This document shows positions 34,530 to 42,753 of a DNA stretch of 64,000 bases, piece after piece. This DNA comes from Dehalococcoidales bacterium (GTDB lineage Bacteria > Chloroflexota > Dehalococcoidia > Dehalococcoidales > UBA2162). Location of the stretch: the NCBI GenBank assembly GCA_016932435.1, contig JAFGCW010000078.1, positions 1 through 64,000 of the forward strand, given 5' to 3'. The notes beneath the pieces were generated by a model that did not search any database, was not told the DNA's origin, and was given only the letters and a program-made list of their open reading frames with translations. A program made the translations under genes and the position numbers. Each line of letters starts with the position of its first letter. Position 1 is the stretch's first letter.

Positions 34530-35603
34530 ATGCCAGGACTTTTTGACCAGCTAACGATAAATAAAACGATACTCGAAAACCGGTTCATCCGTTCGGCAAC
34601 GATGGATGGAATGGCCAATGACGGCCTTGTATCAGACAATGAACTCAAGCTCTACCGGGAACTGGGTAAAGGCGAGATAGGTTTGATCTTTTCACACGGA
34701 CTTTACCCCACAAGAGAAGGACAATGTTCTCCCGGGCAGGTCAGCGTTCATACCGATGATGCTGTATTGTCGTTAAAAAAAATGGTAAATGCCGTACATG
34801 AAAACGGCGGGAAAATTGCCGCCCAGATTCTTCACGGTGGCTGGATGTGCAGCCAGCAGACAACCGGTATGCAGCCTGTGGGACCGTCCCGCATTGTCCA
34901 TCCTCTTTCAAAGGCTGAGATCCGTGAACTGACAAGTGATGAAGTTTATAAACTGGTTGATGATTACGCCCGGGCGGCACGGAGAATCAAGGAAGCAGGA
35001 TTCGACGGTATCCAGCTTCATGGCGCTCACAGCTGGATACTCAGCGCCTTCCTGTCTCCGGTCACCAATAAACGCGATGACGAATGGGGTGGAACGAATG
35101 AAAAGCGCACCAACCTGGTACGGCAAATCTGCCATGGAATGAGAAAAGAAACCGGACCTGATTACCCGATAATGATAAAACTCGGTATCAAGGATTATCA
35201 CCCCGAAGGAAAGACGATCGATGATGGCATCGAACAGGCGAAACTGCTTGAGGAAGCCGGATTCGATGCCATCGAAGTGAGTGAAGGTCTGGAGCAGGAC
35301 TTCTTCCACCATATTCGACCTGAAGTTACACGCCCGTACTACCTCGACGAATGCCGCCGGGTGAAACAGGCTTTATCAATTCCTGTGATGCTAGTCGGTG
35401 GTTTGAGAAAACTCAGCGATATGAAAGCGGTCGTAGAGGACAGGGTTGCCGACGCGGTATCGATGTGCCGCCCGTTCATCATGGATCCGTACCTGGTAAA
35501 GAAGCTACGACAGGGAATGATTGATAATTCAGAGTGTACGTCATGCAATGGATGCATCGGCAGACGAAAAAATCCCAACCCGCTTGAGTGTGTACTTACA
35601 TAA
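34530..35603 (+). CDS. NADH:flavin oxidoreductase, Old Yellow Enzyme family
   Basis: A TIM-barrel FMN enzyme of 357 residues: LFDQLTINKTILENRFIRSAT, QILHGGW, FDGIQLHGAHSWILSAFLSP (the active-site HGAH) and the phosphate-binding GGLRKLSDM. The C-terminus CTSCNGCIGRRKNPNPLEC has three clustered cysteines and one further, like the start of the iron-sulfur site in the long NADH-dependent enoate reductases, but the rest of that domain is absent. It may reduce enones or trimethylamine-like substrates in the same pathway. Confidence 0.85.
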   Translation: MPGLFDQLTINKTILENRFIRSATMDGMANDGLVSDNELKLYRELGKGEIGLIFSHGLYPTREGQCSPGQVSVHTDDAVLSLKKMVNAVHENGGKIAAQILHGGWMCSQQTTGMQPVGPSRIVHPLSKAEIRELTSDEVYKLVDDYARAARRIKEAGFDGIQLHGAHSWILSAFLSPVTNKRDDEWGGTNEKRTNLVRQICHGMRKETGPDYPIMIKLGIKDYHPEGKTIDDGIEQAKLLEEAGFDAIEVSEGLEQDFFHHIRPEVTRPYYLDECRRVKQALSIPVMLVGGLRKLSDMKAVVEDRVADAVSMCRPFIMDPYLVKKLRQGMIDNSECTSCNGCIGRRKNPNPLECVLT

Positions 35604-35609
35604 ATTGTA

Positions 35610-35888
35610 ATGAATTTAATGTACTGGCAAATCTATCTGGCATGGCTGGCTGCAGTCAGTATAATCACCTTCATTCTCTACGGATATGACAAGGTTCAGG
35701 CTAAAAGAAACGGTCGGCGTATACCTGAAAAGCATTTCCATCGGCTCGCATTGATCGGCGGCTTCTTGGGAGGTTGGCTCGGTCGTTCCGTATTCCATCA
35801 TAAGACCAGTAAAGGAGTATTCCTGTTCTTTTTGGTAATCAGCACAATCATTCATCTGGGACTGGCAGGCTGGTTGTATTTCAAGTAA
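35610..35888 (+). CDS. DUF1294 small membrane protein
   Basis: 92 residues with two clear membrane helices (WQIYLAWLAAVSIITFILYGYDK and GVFLFFLVISTIIHLGLAG) flanking a basic loop with RRIPEKHFHRLALIGGFLGGWLG. This is the DUF1294 pattern, a widely spread family of unknown role. It starts six bases after the Old Yellow Enzyme stop, so the two may share a transcript. ATG 35619 is an alternative start. Confidence 0.8.
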   Translation: MNLMYWQIYLAWLAAVSIITFILYGYDKVQAKRNGRRIPEKHFHRLALIGGFLGGWLGRSVFHHKTSKGVFLFFLVISTIIHLGLAGWLYFK

Positions 35889-35891
35889 CAC

Positions 35892-36461
35892 TCATTTCTC
35901 GATCAGCCAGTACTCACCACCACCACCTTCACGCGCCATTATCTTATGGTCTATCAACCCGCGCCGGAACGTAGCAGTATCGAACCAGTATTCGGACAGT
36001 ATTTCCTTGACCTGTTTTTCCGTATAACGTTTGCCCAGCTCGAAAGCCTTTGCTACGTGACGCAGCAGGACTTCGAATTTCTTCCTCTGGGCTGGTAATC
36101 CGATAAAACTCCCGTCTTCATCAAGAAATGTGTTAAGTACTTTCCGGTCGTAGGCGTCAATATCCACGTCGGCGGCGACCGCCGGCATCATTTCCCTAGA
36201 AAGAATCTTTTGTGACATACCGTCCAGGACACTTGTCTCCAGGTGATAAATGTTGTAATAACTCTCCGATCGGGCGCTTACCAGGCTGGCTGCCGACAGT
36301 TTAGCCAGATGATGCGAAACCGAAGATGGACTCAAATTCAGCATTTCAGCCATCTGTTCCACCGTATATTCGCCCTGCGCCAGCAGACCGACTATCTTCA
36401 GCCGGTTCGAGTCAGCCAGGGCTTTAAAGAATCCCAGTAATTCCTCCAGCGCTTCATCCAT
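35892..36461 (-). CDS. ArsR-type regulator with DUF2087 domain
   Basis: The N-terminal winged helix has LADSNRLKIVGLLAQGEYTVEQMAEMLNLSPSSVSHHLAKLSAASLV in essence: the LSPSSVSHHL recognition helix is near residues 43-52. The C-terminal about 80 residues (LNTFLDEDGSFIGLPAQRKKFEVLL, GKRYTEKQVKEIL, FDTATFRRGLIDHKIMARE) form DUF2087, typically paired with ArsR domains. No metal-binding cysteine motif is seen. A minus-strand promoter and the palindrome GATATATATC (36485-36494) lie just upstream, fitting autoregulation. It could also control the adjacent catabolic block. Confidence 0.85.
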   Translation of the reverse strand: MDEALEELLGFFKALADSNRLKIVGLLAQGEYTVEQMAEMLNLSPSSVSHHLAKLSAASLVSARSESYYNIYHLETSVLDGMSQKILSREMMPAVAADVDIDAYDRKVLNTFLDEDGSFIGLPAQRKKFEVLLRHVAKAFELGKRYTEKQVKEILSEYWFDTATFRRGLIDHKIMAREGGGGEYWLIEK

Positions 36462-36484
36462 TTTTATAACCTTCGTTTCATTTT

Positions 36485-36529
36485 GATATATATCGAATTA
36501 ATTTAATACATATTGGGTTGTTTTGTCAA
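36485..36529 (-). promoter_or_regulatory. ArsR gene promoter and operator
   Basis: TTGACA (36524-36529) and TAAATT (36500-36505) on the minus strand are 18 bases apart. The palindrome GATATATATC (36485-36494) covers the expected transcription start, a usual place for autorepression. Confidence 0.6.
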
Positions 36530-36653
36530 TATAACGAAGGTTCGCCGAAATTCCGCCCCTGGCGGATGACAGTCCCAATTAGTCTTAGAGATTACTACGT
36601 TCGCCAATGGCGAACTCGTAACGACAGGAAAGAGTCATTCCCGCTTTCTTTTT

Positions 36654-36684
36654 GTCATTCCAGCGCAGGCTGGAATCCAGAAAA
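36654..36684. repeat. Dispersed hairpin repeat, copy 2
   Basis: An 8-bp stem ATTCCAGC/GCTGGAAT around GCAG, followed by CCAGAAAA. It differs from copy 1 (4095-4125) in three places, of which two are the partners of one stem pair (C-G to A-T). Confidence 0.75.
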
Positions 36685-36838
36685 CATTGGCATCAGATCA
36701 TTTCTTGAACAGAGGTAATGTATCCATTGATATCGAGATGTAAGCATAAGCTATTCTGGAGAAAAGTATCTCCTTACGTAAAACGGGGATGAAGAGATTG
36801 TATTTATCTTCTGGTAACGAACTTAAAAAAACACCTGA

Positions 36839-37741
36839 TCACGACGTAACCATCTTATCAGCGGTAACGACCCCGTTTTCGGAGACAATAGCGGTTACAA
36901 AATCAAGCGGAGTTATATCGAAGGTAGGGTTCGATATCTTTATCTCCGGGGAAAGAATCCCCTCTTCGATCAAGCCTGTATTACCTCGCTCTTCAAGGTT
37001 TACCTTTGAACTGCTGACCGCAAAGTCGAATTTCAGTGTTTCGCACAGCACATAGACCGGGACGGTATTCATTTTAGCCGTCGCCGCGACGGTGCATGTT
37101 CCAGCCCCGTTGATAACCTTACCGTCGGCTGTTATCCTGTCGGCTCCTACCAGTACTTTGCTGACACCGGATATATACAACCCGACCGCAGTATCATCGA
37201 TGTACATGATCGGTATTCCCGCTTCGGCAAGTTCCCGCGCTGTCCGTTCTCCGTAACATCCTGTGCCCGACTTCGTAACGATGACCTTAATCCCTCTCCT
37301 GAGTTCGGCTATCTCTTTTATCGCCGCGACTACCGTCGAACTGTAACTGTGGGTGAGTATCACATCCTTGTTATCGATAAGCTCCGCAGTGCTACTTATA
37401 ATCTTTGATACGGCGTTTACCGAATCGCGGTGCATGTCCTCGGCCAGTCTGACAGCCTGCTGTTTCGTCGCTATAAGATCGTCTTTCCGATCGTCCCTTA
37501 TTATCTCTCTCAGGTACCGGGTAATGATATTGGGTATCGGCGCCATGGTTCGCCTGGCAGCGATAAGCCGCTTACCGACTTCCTTCTGCTCAAGCAGAAA
37601 ATCACGGGCATTGTCGGCTTCGCTGGTCTCGGCAGCCGCCTTCATTACCAGGATGGCCTGCCTTGCCAGCTCGCTGGCGCCGTCCGTCGTGTTACTCTTT
37701 ATCCCCTCTATCTGTGTTTCTATCTCTTCTCTAATATCCAT
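36839..37741 (-). CDS. eIF-2B alpha/R15P isomerase-like protein
   Basis: A 300-residue member of the eIF2B-alpha/MtnA/ribose-1,5-bisphosphate isomerase family. Features: DVILTHSYSSTVVAAI, GTGCYGERTARELAEAGIPIMYIDDTAV broken by function at the substrate-binding Cys of GTGCYGE, VLVGADRITADGKVINGAGT, and ETLKFDF. Archaeal relatives are R15P isomerases of the AMP-phosphorylase pathway; bacterial ones are less studied. No RuBisCO or AMP phosphorylase is nearby, so the substrate is uncertain. It is a single gene. Confidence 0.8.
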   Translation of the reverse strand: MDIREEIETQIEGIKSNTTDGASELARQAILVMKAAAETSEADNARDFLLEQKEVGKRLIAARRTMAPIPNIITRYLREIIRDDRKDDLIATKQQAVRLAEDMHRDSVNAVSKIISSTAELIDNKDVILTHSYSSTVVAAIKEIAELRRGIKVIVTKSGTGCYGERTARELAEAGIPIMYIDDTAVGLYISGVSKVLVGADRITADGKVINGAGTCTVAATAKMNTVPVYVLCETLKFDFAVSSSKVNLEERGNTGLIEEGILSPEIKISNPTFDITPLDFVTAIVSENGVVTADKMVTS

Positions 37742-37850
37742 AGCGGTATTCTAGCAATATTACAGGAGACGGGCAAATTTCTTACTATTAAAACTCACAC
37801 CTGATATTTCCCTATTTCACAATATTAAAAACTATGCTAATATATCTCCA

Positions 37851-38765
37851 ATGAGTACTTCGGAACACGTTCTCAGGGTAGAAGGTCTAACCAAGTCCTT
37901 CGGTGACCGCACCGTGGTAAACGATGTATCATTTCACGTTCTACCCGGTGAAGTGTTCGGTTTCCTCGGACCGAACGGCTCCGGTAAGACCACATCTATC
38001 CGCATCGCCCAGGGGATTATCCAACCGGAAAGCGGCTCGGTATCCATTTACGGATCACCACCGCAACGTTCTGTGTTGAAAAATATCGGCTACCTCCCCG
38101 AGCAGGTCGGACTGCCGCCCAAGGCAAAGGTACTGGATTCACTGCGATACCTTATCCGTATGAAAGGACTGTCCTTCCGGGGTGCCGAAGACCGTGCTCT
38201 GGATCTGCTGAAAAGGGTCGGTCTGTACGAACACCGTTTGAAAAAAGTCGACGCCCTTTCACGAGGCATGAGACAGATGGCACAGTTCGTCGTCGCCATC
38301 GCTCACCAGCCCAGACTCATTATTTTGGACGAACCCTTCTCAGGCCTCGATCCTTTGAACGTTAACCTGATGAAGGAAATGCTTCTTGAACGGCGGCGCG
38401 ACGGTGCGACCATCATGTTCAGTACTCATGTCATGTCCGATGTCGAGGAAATGTGTGAAAGGATCGCGCTGATTTCCGATGGAACTATGCTCCTCTTCGG
38501 GAATCTGAGCGAGATAAAGCGTCAAAGGGGTGAGAAATCGGTACAGGTCATGGCTGCCGGTATCCCTGATACGCTCCAAAGTGTTTCGAAGGAAATACTC
38601 CCAGATGATACGGTCGAGTATGAAACCGGTGATGAACTGACACCGGAAATAATATTCCAGGCATACGCCGCTTCAGGAATCCAGGTAGACAGGTTCGAGC
38701 GAATGATGCCGTCACTGAACGATATATTTATCGAGGAGGTATCCCGTGCTCGGAATTCCCGCTGA
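37851..38765 (+). CDS. ABC exporter ATP-binding protein (NatA-like)
   Basis: Walker A GPNGSGKTTSI (about residues 41-51), signature LSRGMRQMAQ where the usual GGQ is replaced by RGM, Walker B LIILDEPFSGLDP and switch His in STHVMSDVEEM. The C-terminal extension ends PSLNDIFIEEV as in NatA and related exporters. It overlaps the permease gene by 20 bases, so the two are translationally coupled. Confidence 0.9.
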   Translation: MSTSEHVLRVEGLTKSFGDRTVVNDVSFHVLPGEVFGFLGPNGSGKTTSIRIAQGIIQPESGSVSIYGSPPQRSVLKNIGYLPEQVGLPPKAKVLDSLRYLIRMKGLSFRGAEDRALDLLKRVGLYEHRLKKVDALSRGMRQMAQFVVAIAHQPRLIILDEPFSGLDPLNVNLMKEMLLERRRDGATIMFSTHVMSDVEEMCERIALISDGTMLLFGNLSEIKRQRGEKSVQVMAAGIPDTLQSVSKEILPDDTVEYETGDELTPEIIFQAYAASGIQVDRFERMMPSLNDIFIEEVSRARNSR

Positions 38766-40083
38766 AGTCGCAACTATATTTTCCGAAGAGACCAGGCGTC
38801 ACATCCGCAGTGGCGGATATATCCTCTTTACCGTACTGGTGCCGCTCCTGTTGATAATCGCTATGTTTGTCGTACCTCTTATCATGGATGCCGCTTCAGA
38901 GGATGCTCCGCCCGAGATAACGACCAAATTCGACCTGAGTGGAATCGGATTTATCGATAACAGCGGCATTTTAGCAGGAGCACCGGAACAGGAAGGTCTA
39001 TCCCGTTACGATACGCTTGAAAAAGGACTCGCAGCCTATAAGCAGGGGGATATCGAGACACTGTACGTCATTGACAGTAATTACCTCAAAACAGGCGAAG
39101 TTGTTCAATATTCCGAGTTTAAAACGCTGTTCGTGTCCAACTGGGAGGACGAGGAAACATTCCGGTGGTACGTAATGTATCCCCAACTGAAAGCACGGCA
39201 GGACAGCCAGCTTGATCCTGATCTGGTCGCTCAGCGTGAACTCCTGGATGAACAGATCGCCGAACAGCTGAATCAAATAAATCCCGACCTGGTAGCGCGT
39301 GTTGCGGAACCTGCGGTCTACACGAATTACAAGGTTGAAGAAGACGGTACTATTTCGGAGGTGGCACCTGTCACGCAGTCAGTAGGAGAACTGATCATCC
39401 CGGTGGTATTCGCCATGCTGCTGATTTTCGCCGTAATGACGGGAGTCGGTAATATGGTTACCAGTATCGCCGAAGAGAAGGAAAACCGGCTTGTCGAACT
39501 CATCATTACATCGGCATCACCATTCCAGATTATGATCGGGAAACTTCTTGCCCTCGGGACAATCGGATTAGCACAGTCTGTATTATGGGTAATAGTAGCC
39601 GCATTTACTGTTCCGGCAATGTTCGACCAGATACCGGACGCCAGTGAACTGACTATTGCCCCCGACCTGATGGCATTGATACTGGCCTGTTATATCAGTG
39701 GCTATTTCATGTCGACGACGATAGCGATACTTATCGGCGCTGTTTCATCGTCGGCTCGTGAGGCTTCGAGAACGGCGCCGTCATTTACAATGCTTGGTTT
39801 CATCCCCTTGTGGTTCTTCGGTTTCCTGATGCAGAGCCCCGACGGATTGTTCACCCGTATTCTCTCCTACATTCCATTCACCGCGCCTTCGGGTATACTT
39901 GTCAGGATCGCCGCCGGAGGCGATATGAGCGGTCTGGAGGTCGGGGCTTCGCTGGCAGGGATGATAGTCACCGGACTCCTCTTCCTCTGGATAGCAGGTA
40001 GAGTATTCAGAACTACTATGCTCATGCAGGGACAGAGCATCACCTTGTCCAACCTCTGGACGGCTCTCAGGAGTGCCGATTAA
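38746..40083 (+). CDS. ABC exporter permease (NatB-like)
   Basis: GTG start with GGAGG six bases upstream, inside the ATPase gene. 445 residues: one N-terminal membrane helix, a large external domain of about 170 residues, then a cluster of helices with GVGNMVTSIAEEKENRLVELIITSASPFQIMIGKLLALG as the diagnostic cytoplasmic turn; only its core EEKENRLVELI is needed to recognise the family. Similar to the Bacillus NatB sodium exporter and lantibiotic-immunity-like permeases. Substrate unknown. Confidence 0.88.
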   Translation: MLGIPAEVATIFSEETRRHIRSGGYILFTVLVPLLLIIAMFVVPLIMDAASEDAPPEITTKFDLSGIGFIDNSGILAGAPEQEGLSRYDTLEKGLAAYKQGDIETLYVIDSNYLKTGEVVQYSEFKTLFVSNWEDEETFRWYVMYPQLKARQDSQLDPDLVAQRELLDEQIAEQLNQINPDLVARVAEPAVYTNYKVEEDGTISEVAPVTQSVGELIIPVVFAMLLIFAVMTGVGNMVTSIAEEKENRLVELIITSASPFQIMIGKLLALGTIGLAQSVLWVIVAAFTVPAMFDQIPDASELTIAPDLMALILACYISGYFMSTTIAILIGAVSSSAREASRTAPSFTMLGFIPLWFFGFLMQSPDGLFTRILSYIPFTAPSGILVRIAAGGDMSGLEVGASLAGMIVTGLLFLWIAGRVFRTTMLMQGQSITLSNLWTALRSAD

Positions 40084-40131
40084 GCTAATAAAACACAGAT
40101 TTCACCTGAAGATTGCATAAATTATGAAAAG

Positions 40132-40162
40132 TTAAGGCTATCCATAGTATGGATAGCCTTAA
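40132..40162. terminator. Bidirectional terminator
   Basis: TTAAGGCTATCCATA and its complement (40148-40162) form a near-perfect palindrome with TT ends in both directions, between the convergent natB-like and dppC-like genes. Confidence 0.75.
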
Positions 40163-40195
40163 TTCTGCCATTATCGATCTCTCAGCTTTGTTGAT

Positions 40196-41200
40196 TTAAT
40201 GCTGCATTTCAACACTTTTCTTTTGTGCAAGCTTCTGGAGTTGATCCAGCGACATCCCGTAGCGCCCAAGACCACCTCTCAGCCTCGGATCGAGTAAATC
40301 CCTCAAGGCGTCGGCCAGCATGTTAAATGAAAATACTACCAGGGCCAGGGCTACTCCTGGCCATACCATCATCCAGGGAGCTATAAGCATATTTTGACGT
40401 CCGGAGGTACTGAGCATACCGCCCCAGCTGGGGTAGGGAGGTGGTATGCCAAAGCCGAGAAAACTGAGTGTCGACTCGGCCAGAATTACCATCCCCATAC
40501 CGGTGGCAACGCTGATAATGACAACTGACATTATATTAGGTATTACGTGACGTATAATAATTCGACTACCCGGAACACCGATAGCCCTCGCTGCTTCAAA
40601 ATATACGTCTTCCCTGATACGTATAACGGCGCTTCTTATTACTCTCACCTGGGAGATACCACCACTTACTCCCAGGACAACTATCACCTGCCAGATACCT
40701 GCACCCAGAACAGCCATAACGGTTAAATAAAGTGCAAGTGCCGGAAAGCACATCCAGGCGTCTATAAAACGCTGTAATATTAAGTCAAACTTTCCGCCAA
40801 AGTATCCTGAAGGAACGGCAAGCAACAGTTTTACAATTACACTGATAGCCTGAGCACCCAGTGCTACGACTATTGAAATACGAGATCCATAGACAATACG
40901 GCTGAGAAGGTCTCGCCCCAGGTTATCTGTCCCAAGTAAGAATTCAGATGAAGGAGGAGTCAGACGGTCTTCCAGCATAATCTGGTTCCAGCCATAGGAG
41001 GCAAGGCCCGGACCGCCTTCTTCGGGAGAGGGAAAACCCAGCCATGTCAGGTCAGCGAAAATGGCGGTGAGAGTAAGCAATACGATTATAATGAAACCGA
41101 CGAAACCGAGTGGTTTCTCCTTGAAGAGACGAATAACTAAATCAACTAGAATAAAGGGTCGCTTTCGTCTTATGATAACTCCTGATGAGTCCTCTGCCAT
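40196..41200 (-). CDS. dppC: Oligopeptide/dipeptide ABC permease (DppC-like)
   Basis: About 334 residues with an N-terminal helix, FLLGTDNLGRDLLSRIVYGSRIS (the DppC signature), then five helices. The EAA-type loop is ARAIGVPGSRIIIRHVIPNIMSV. ATG 41200 is preferred; the frame open upstream overlaps dppB. With the upstream DppB-like gene it forms a peptide or nickel importer channel. No ATPase genes follow, so the motor must be encoded elsewhere. Confidence 0.85.
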   Translation of the reverse strand: MAEDSSGVIIRRKRPFILVDLVIRLFKEKPLGFVGFIIIVLLTLTAIFADLTWLGFPSPEEGGPGLASYGWNQIMLEDRLTPPSSEFLLGTDNLGRDLLSRIVYGSRISIVVALGAQAISVIVKLLLAVPSGYFGGKFDLILQRFIDAWMCFPALALYLTVMAVLGAGIWQVIVVLGVSGGISQVRVIRSAVIRIREDVYFEAARAIGVPGSRIIIRHVIPNIMSVVIISVATGMGMVILAESTLSFLGFGIPPPYPSWGGMLSTSGRQNMLIAPWMMVWPGVALALVVFSFNMLADALRDLLDPRLRGGLGRYGMSLDQLQKLAQKKSVEMQH

Positions 41201-41216
41201 TTTTCTTCTCTCCCCT

Positions 41217-42206
41217 CTACCTGTAACGTATCCTGGGATCCATCCAAGCATAGGATATATCGACTATGACATTCATTACTAATATAGCAGTAGCAATTAT
41301 TGTATTTATGGCGCTGATTATCGGATAGTCTCTTTGATTGAGAGCTTCAAGGAAAGCGATACCCATCCCGGGCAAGGCGAATATCTGTTCTGTAACGATC
41401 TGCCCGGCAAGTATGACCGGAATCTGCCCTCCGACGACGGTTATTACCGGAATAAAAGCATTTTTCGCGGCATGCCTCATCAGGACAGTACGCTCTCTAA
41501 GTCCCTTCGCCCAGGCTGTCCTGATGTAATCCTGTCTTAAAACTTCCAGCATCATTGTACGTGTCAGCCTGATCATTAACGCCGAAGAAGCAGCTCCTGT
41601 CAGGAAAGCCGGTAGAAGAAATTGTTTCAGGTTTTCGAATAAATTCTCGGTAATTGGGACATAAACTATGTTAGGCATCGTACCCCACCAGATAGAAGGG
41701 TAAACAATAACCATCGTCATCAACCAGAAACCGGGAATGGAGAGCAACACTATAGCAAAAACACGCCCTGTATAGTCCATCAGACTATCCTGCCGGGTAG
41801 CCATGAACATGCCTATCGGCAGAGCTATAGCCCAGCCTATCAACATAGACAGGACGCCAAGTTCAATAGATACCGGAAGTCTCGACTTTAATATGTCGGT
41901 AACAGGTTCGTTATCCCACAGGGAGTGTCCCAGGTTGCCCTGAAGCATACCGGAGAATTCGCCGGTTTCCTGTGGTAAGATTCCCAGCCAGCGTCCATAC
42001 TGAACAGGTAAAGATTCATCCAGTCCCATCGCGTGTCTAAGATCTTCGACGTCCTGGATATCTGTTGACCCTTCTGCCACCCATTCGGAAACCATCATGT
42101 CCAGCACATCACCGGGAATAAAGCGTACCAGCATAAACACTATAACGGTCACCAGAAACAATGTAGGTATTATTAAAAGTATTCTACGAATTAAATAAGC
42201 GCGCAT
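41217..42206 (-). CDS. dppB: Oligopeptide/dipeptide ABC permease (DppB-like)
   Basis: 329 residues, six helices: MRAYLIRRILLIIPTLFLVTVIVFMLVRFIPGDV is broken here after the first helix, with the family-typical RFIPGDV turn, then a long external loop, and TWAKGLRERTVLMRHAAKN as the cytoplasmic loop for the ATPase. It is divergent from the substrate-binding protein gene and precedes dppC by 16 bases. Confidence 0.85.
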   Translation of the reverse strand: MRAYLIRRILLIIPTLFLVTVIVFMLVRFIPGDVLDMMVSEWVAEGSTDIQDVEDLRHAMGLDESLPVQYGRWLGILPQETGEFSGMLQGNLGHSLWDNEPVTDILKSRLPVSIELGVLSMLIGWAIALPIGMFMATRQDSLMDYTGRVFAIVLLSIPGFWLMTMVIVYPSIWWGTMPNIVYVPITENLFENLKQFLLPAFLTGAASSALMIRLTRTMMLEVLRQDYIRTAWAKGLRERTVLMRHAAKNAFIPVITVVGGQIPVILAGQIVTEQIFALPGMGIAFLEALNQRDYPIISAINTIIATAILVMNVIVDISYAWMDPRIRYR

Positions 42207-42394
42207 ATCAAATGCTTTCTTGTTTATTTTTTACTTAGCACAATCTTTGTTACCTTATCGGAGAGACTAACCTTATCGATCCTCCGAGATTTCAGACATC
42301 GAATAAAAGTGTTTATCATAATAGCTGTTAGTTGTCAATATTTAATGGTATTAAATAACTCTGAATTGGTTGCCATAAAAATATTGAACAGGTC

Positions 42395-42423
42395 TTGACT
42401 TGACAGATTGAAACATATATACT
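42395..42423 (+). promoter_or_regulatory. Promoter upstream of the small ORF and binding-protein gene
   Basis: TTGACT (42395-42400), 17 bases, TATACT (42418-42423). A MarR-type operator-like site lies about 30 bases downstream, inside the transcribed leader, where it could block transcription. Confidence 0.75.
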
Positions 42424-42455
42424 ACCAGCTACCAATAATAAATTTATCATACATG

Positions 42456-42471
42456 CTATCACATATGATAT
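42456..42471. promoter_or_regulatory. Operator-like palindrome related to the MarR operator
   Basis: CTATCACATATGATAT matches the core of the 34-bp palindrome at 45595-45628 (ATATCACATGTGATAT) at 14 of 16 positions. It lies just after the predicted start of transcription. Confidence 0.6.
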
Positions 42472-42573
42472 TACTAATCAATAGATGGAGTAGTTGCCAA
42501 ATAAGAAAACCTGCAGCTGCTAAAAAAATATAGCTGGCCCTCCCATGGATATCCTGAGTTATAAGTAGTAGAA

Positions 42574-42717
42574 ATGGATATCGGAATAAATCACAACAAT
42601 ACCAGTCTGGTGTCCGGAGCCTTGGGAGTAATAAGTTCCAGTAACACAGCCAGCCAGGGAGGTGATACGCCTCGAGAAAAAATAGATGGAATAACCAAGG
42701 ATAAAAATGATTTATAA
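42574..42717 (+). CDS. Small ORF, 47 residues, with VSGALGVI core
   Basis: ATG 42574 to TAA 42715-42717. The product begins MDIGINHNNTSLVSGALGVI and continues with a polar tail. The core VSGALGVI is repeated as VSGVLGVI in a second small ORF at 45748-45858. Two of the three nucleotide differences in the shared eight codons are silent, which argues for a translated peptide. The ribosome site is weak. It lies 36 bases before the substrate-binding protein gene and is transcribed from the same promoter. Function unknown; possibly a peptide signal, but this is a guess. Confidence 0.45.
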   Translation: MDIGINHNNTSLVSGALGVISSSNTASQGGDTPREKIDGITKDKNDL

Positions 42718-42753
42718 TTCTCCTGTATCTGGAGAGGAGGTGAAACGGTAGTA

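Larger units (their letters stand above)
36462..36838. other. Spacer with repeats and the ArsR promoter
   Basis: No gene. It contains the ArsR promoter (36500-36529), an operator-like palindrome at 36485, the inverted repeats AACCTTCGTT (36468-36477) and AACGAAGGTT (36533-36542), a GTTCGCC/GGCGAAC hairpin (36599-36615) and the second copy of the dispersed hairpin repeat. Confidence 0.6.
42207..42573. other. Intergenic control region of the peptide module
   Basis: No gene. It contains a good plus-strand promoter (42395-42423), an operator-like palindrome (42456-42471) and an AT-rich segment before a small ORF. A short frame MDILSYK precedes the ORF start. No clear promoter for dppB was found. 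Confidence 0.5.

Noticed and set aside
4999..36700. CRISPR-like arrays
   Set aside because: Repeats seen are single dispersed hairpins, never arrayed with regular spacers.
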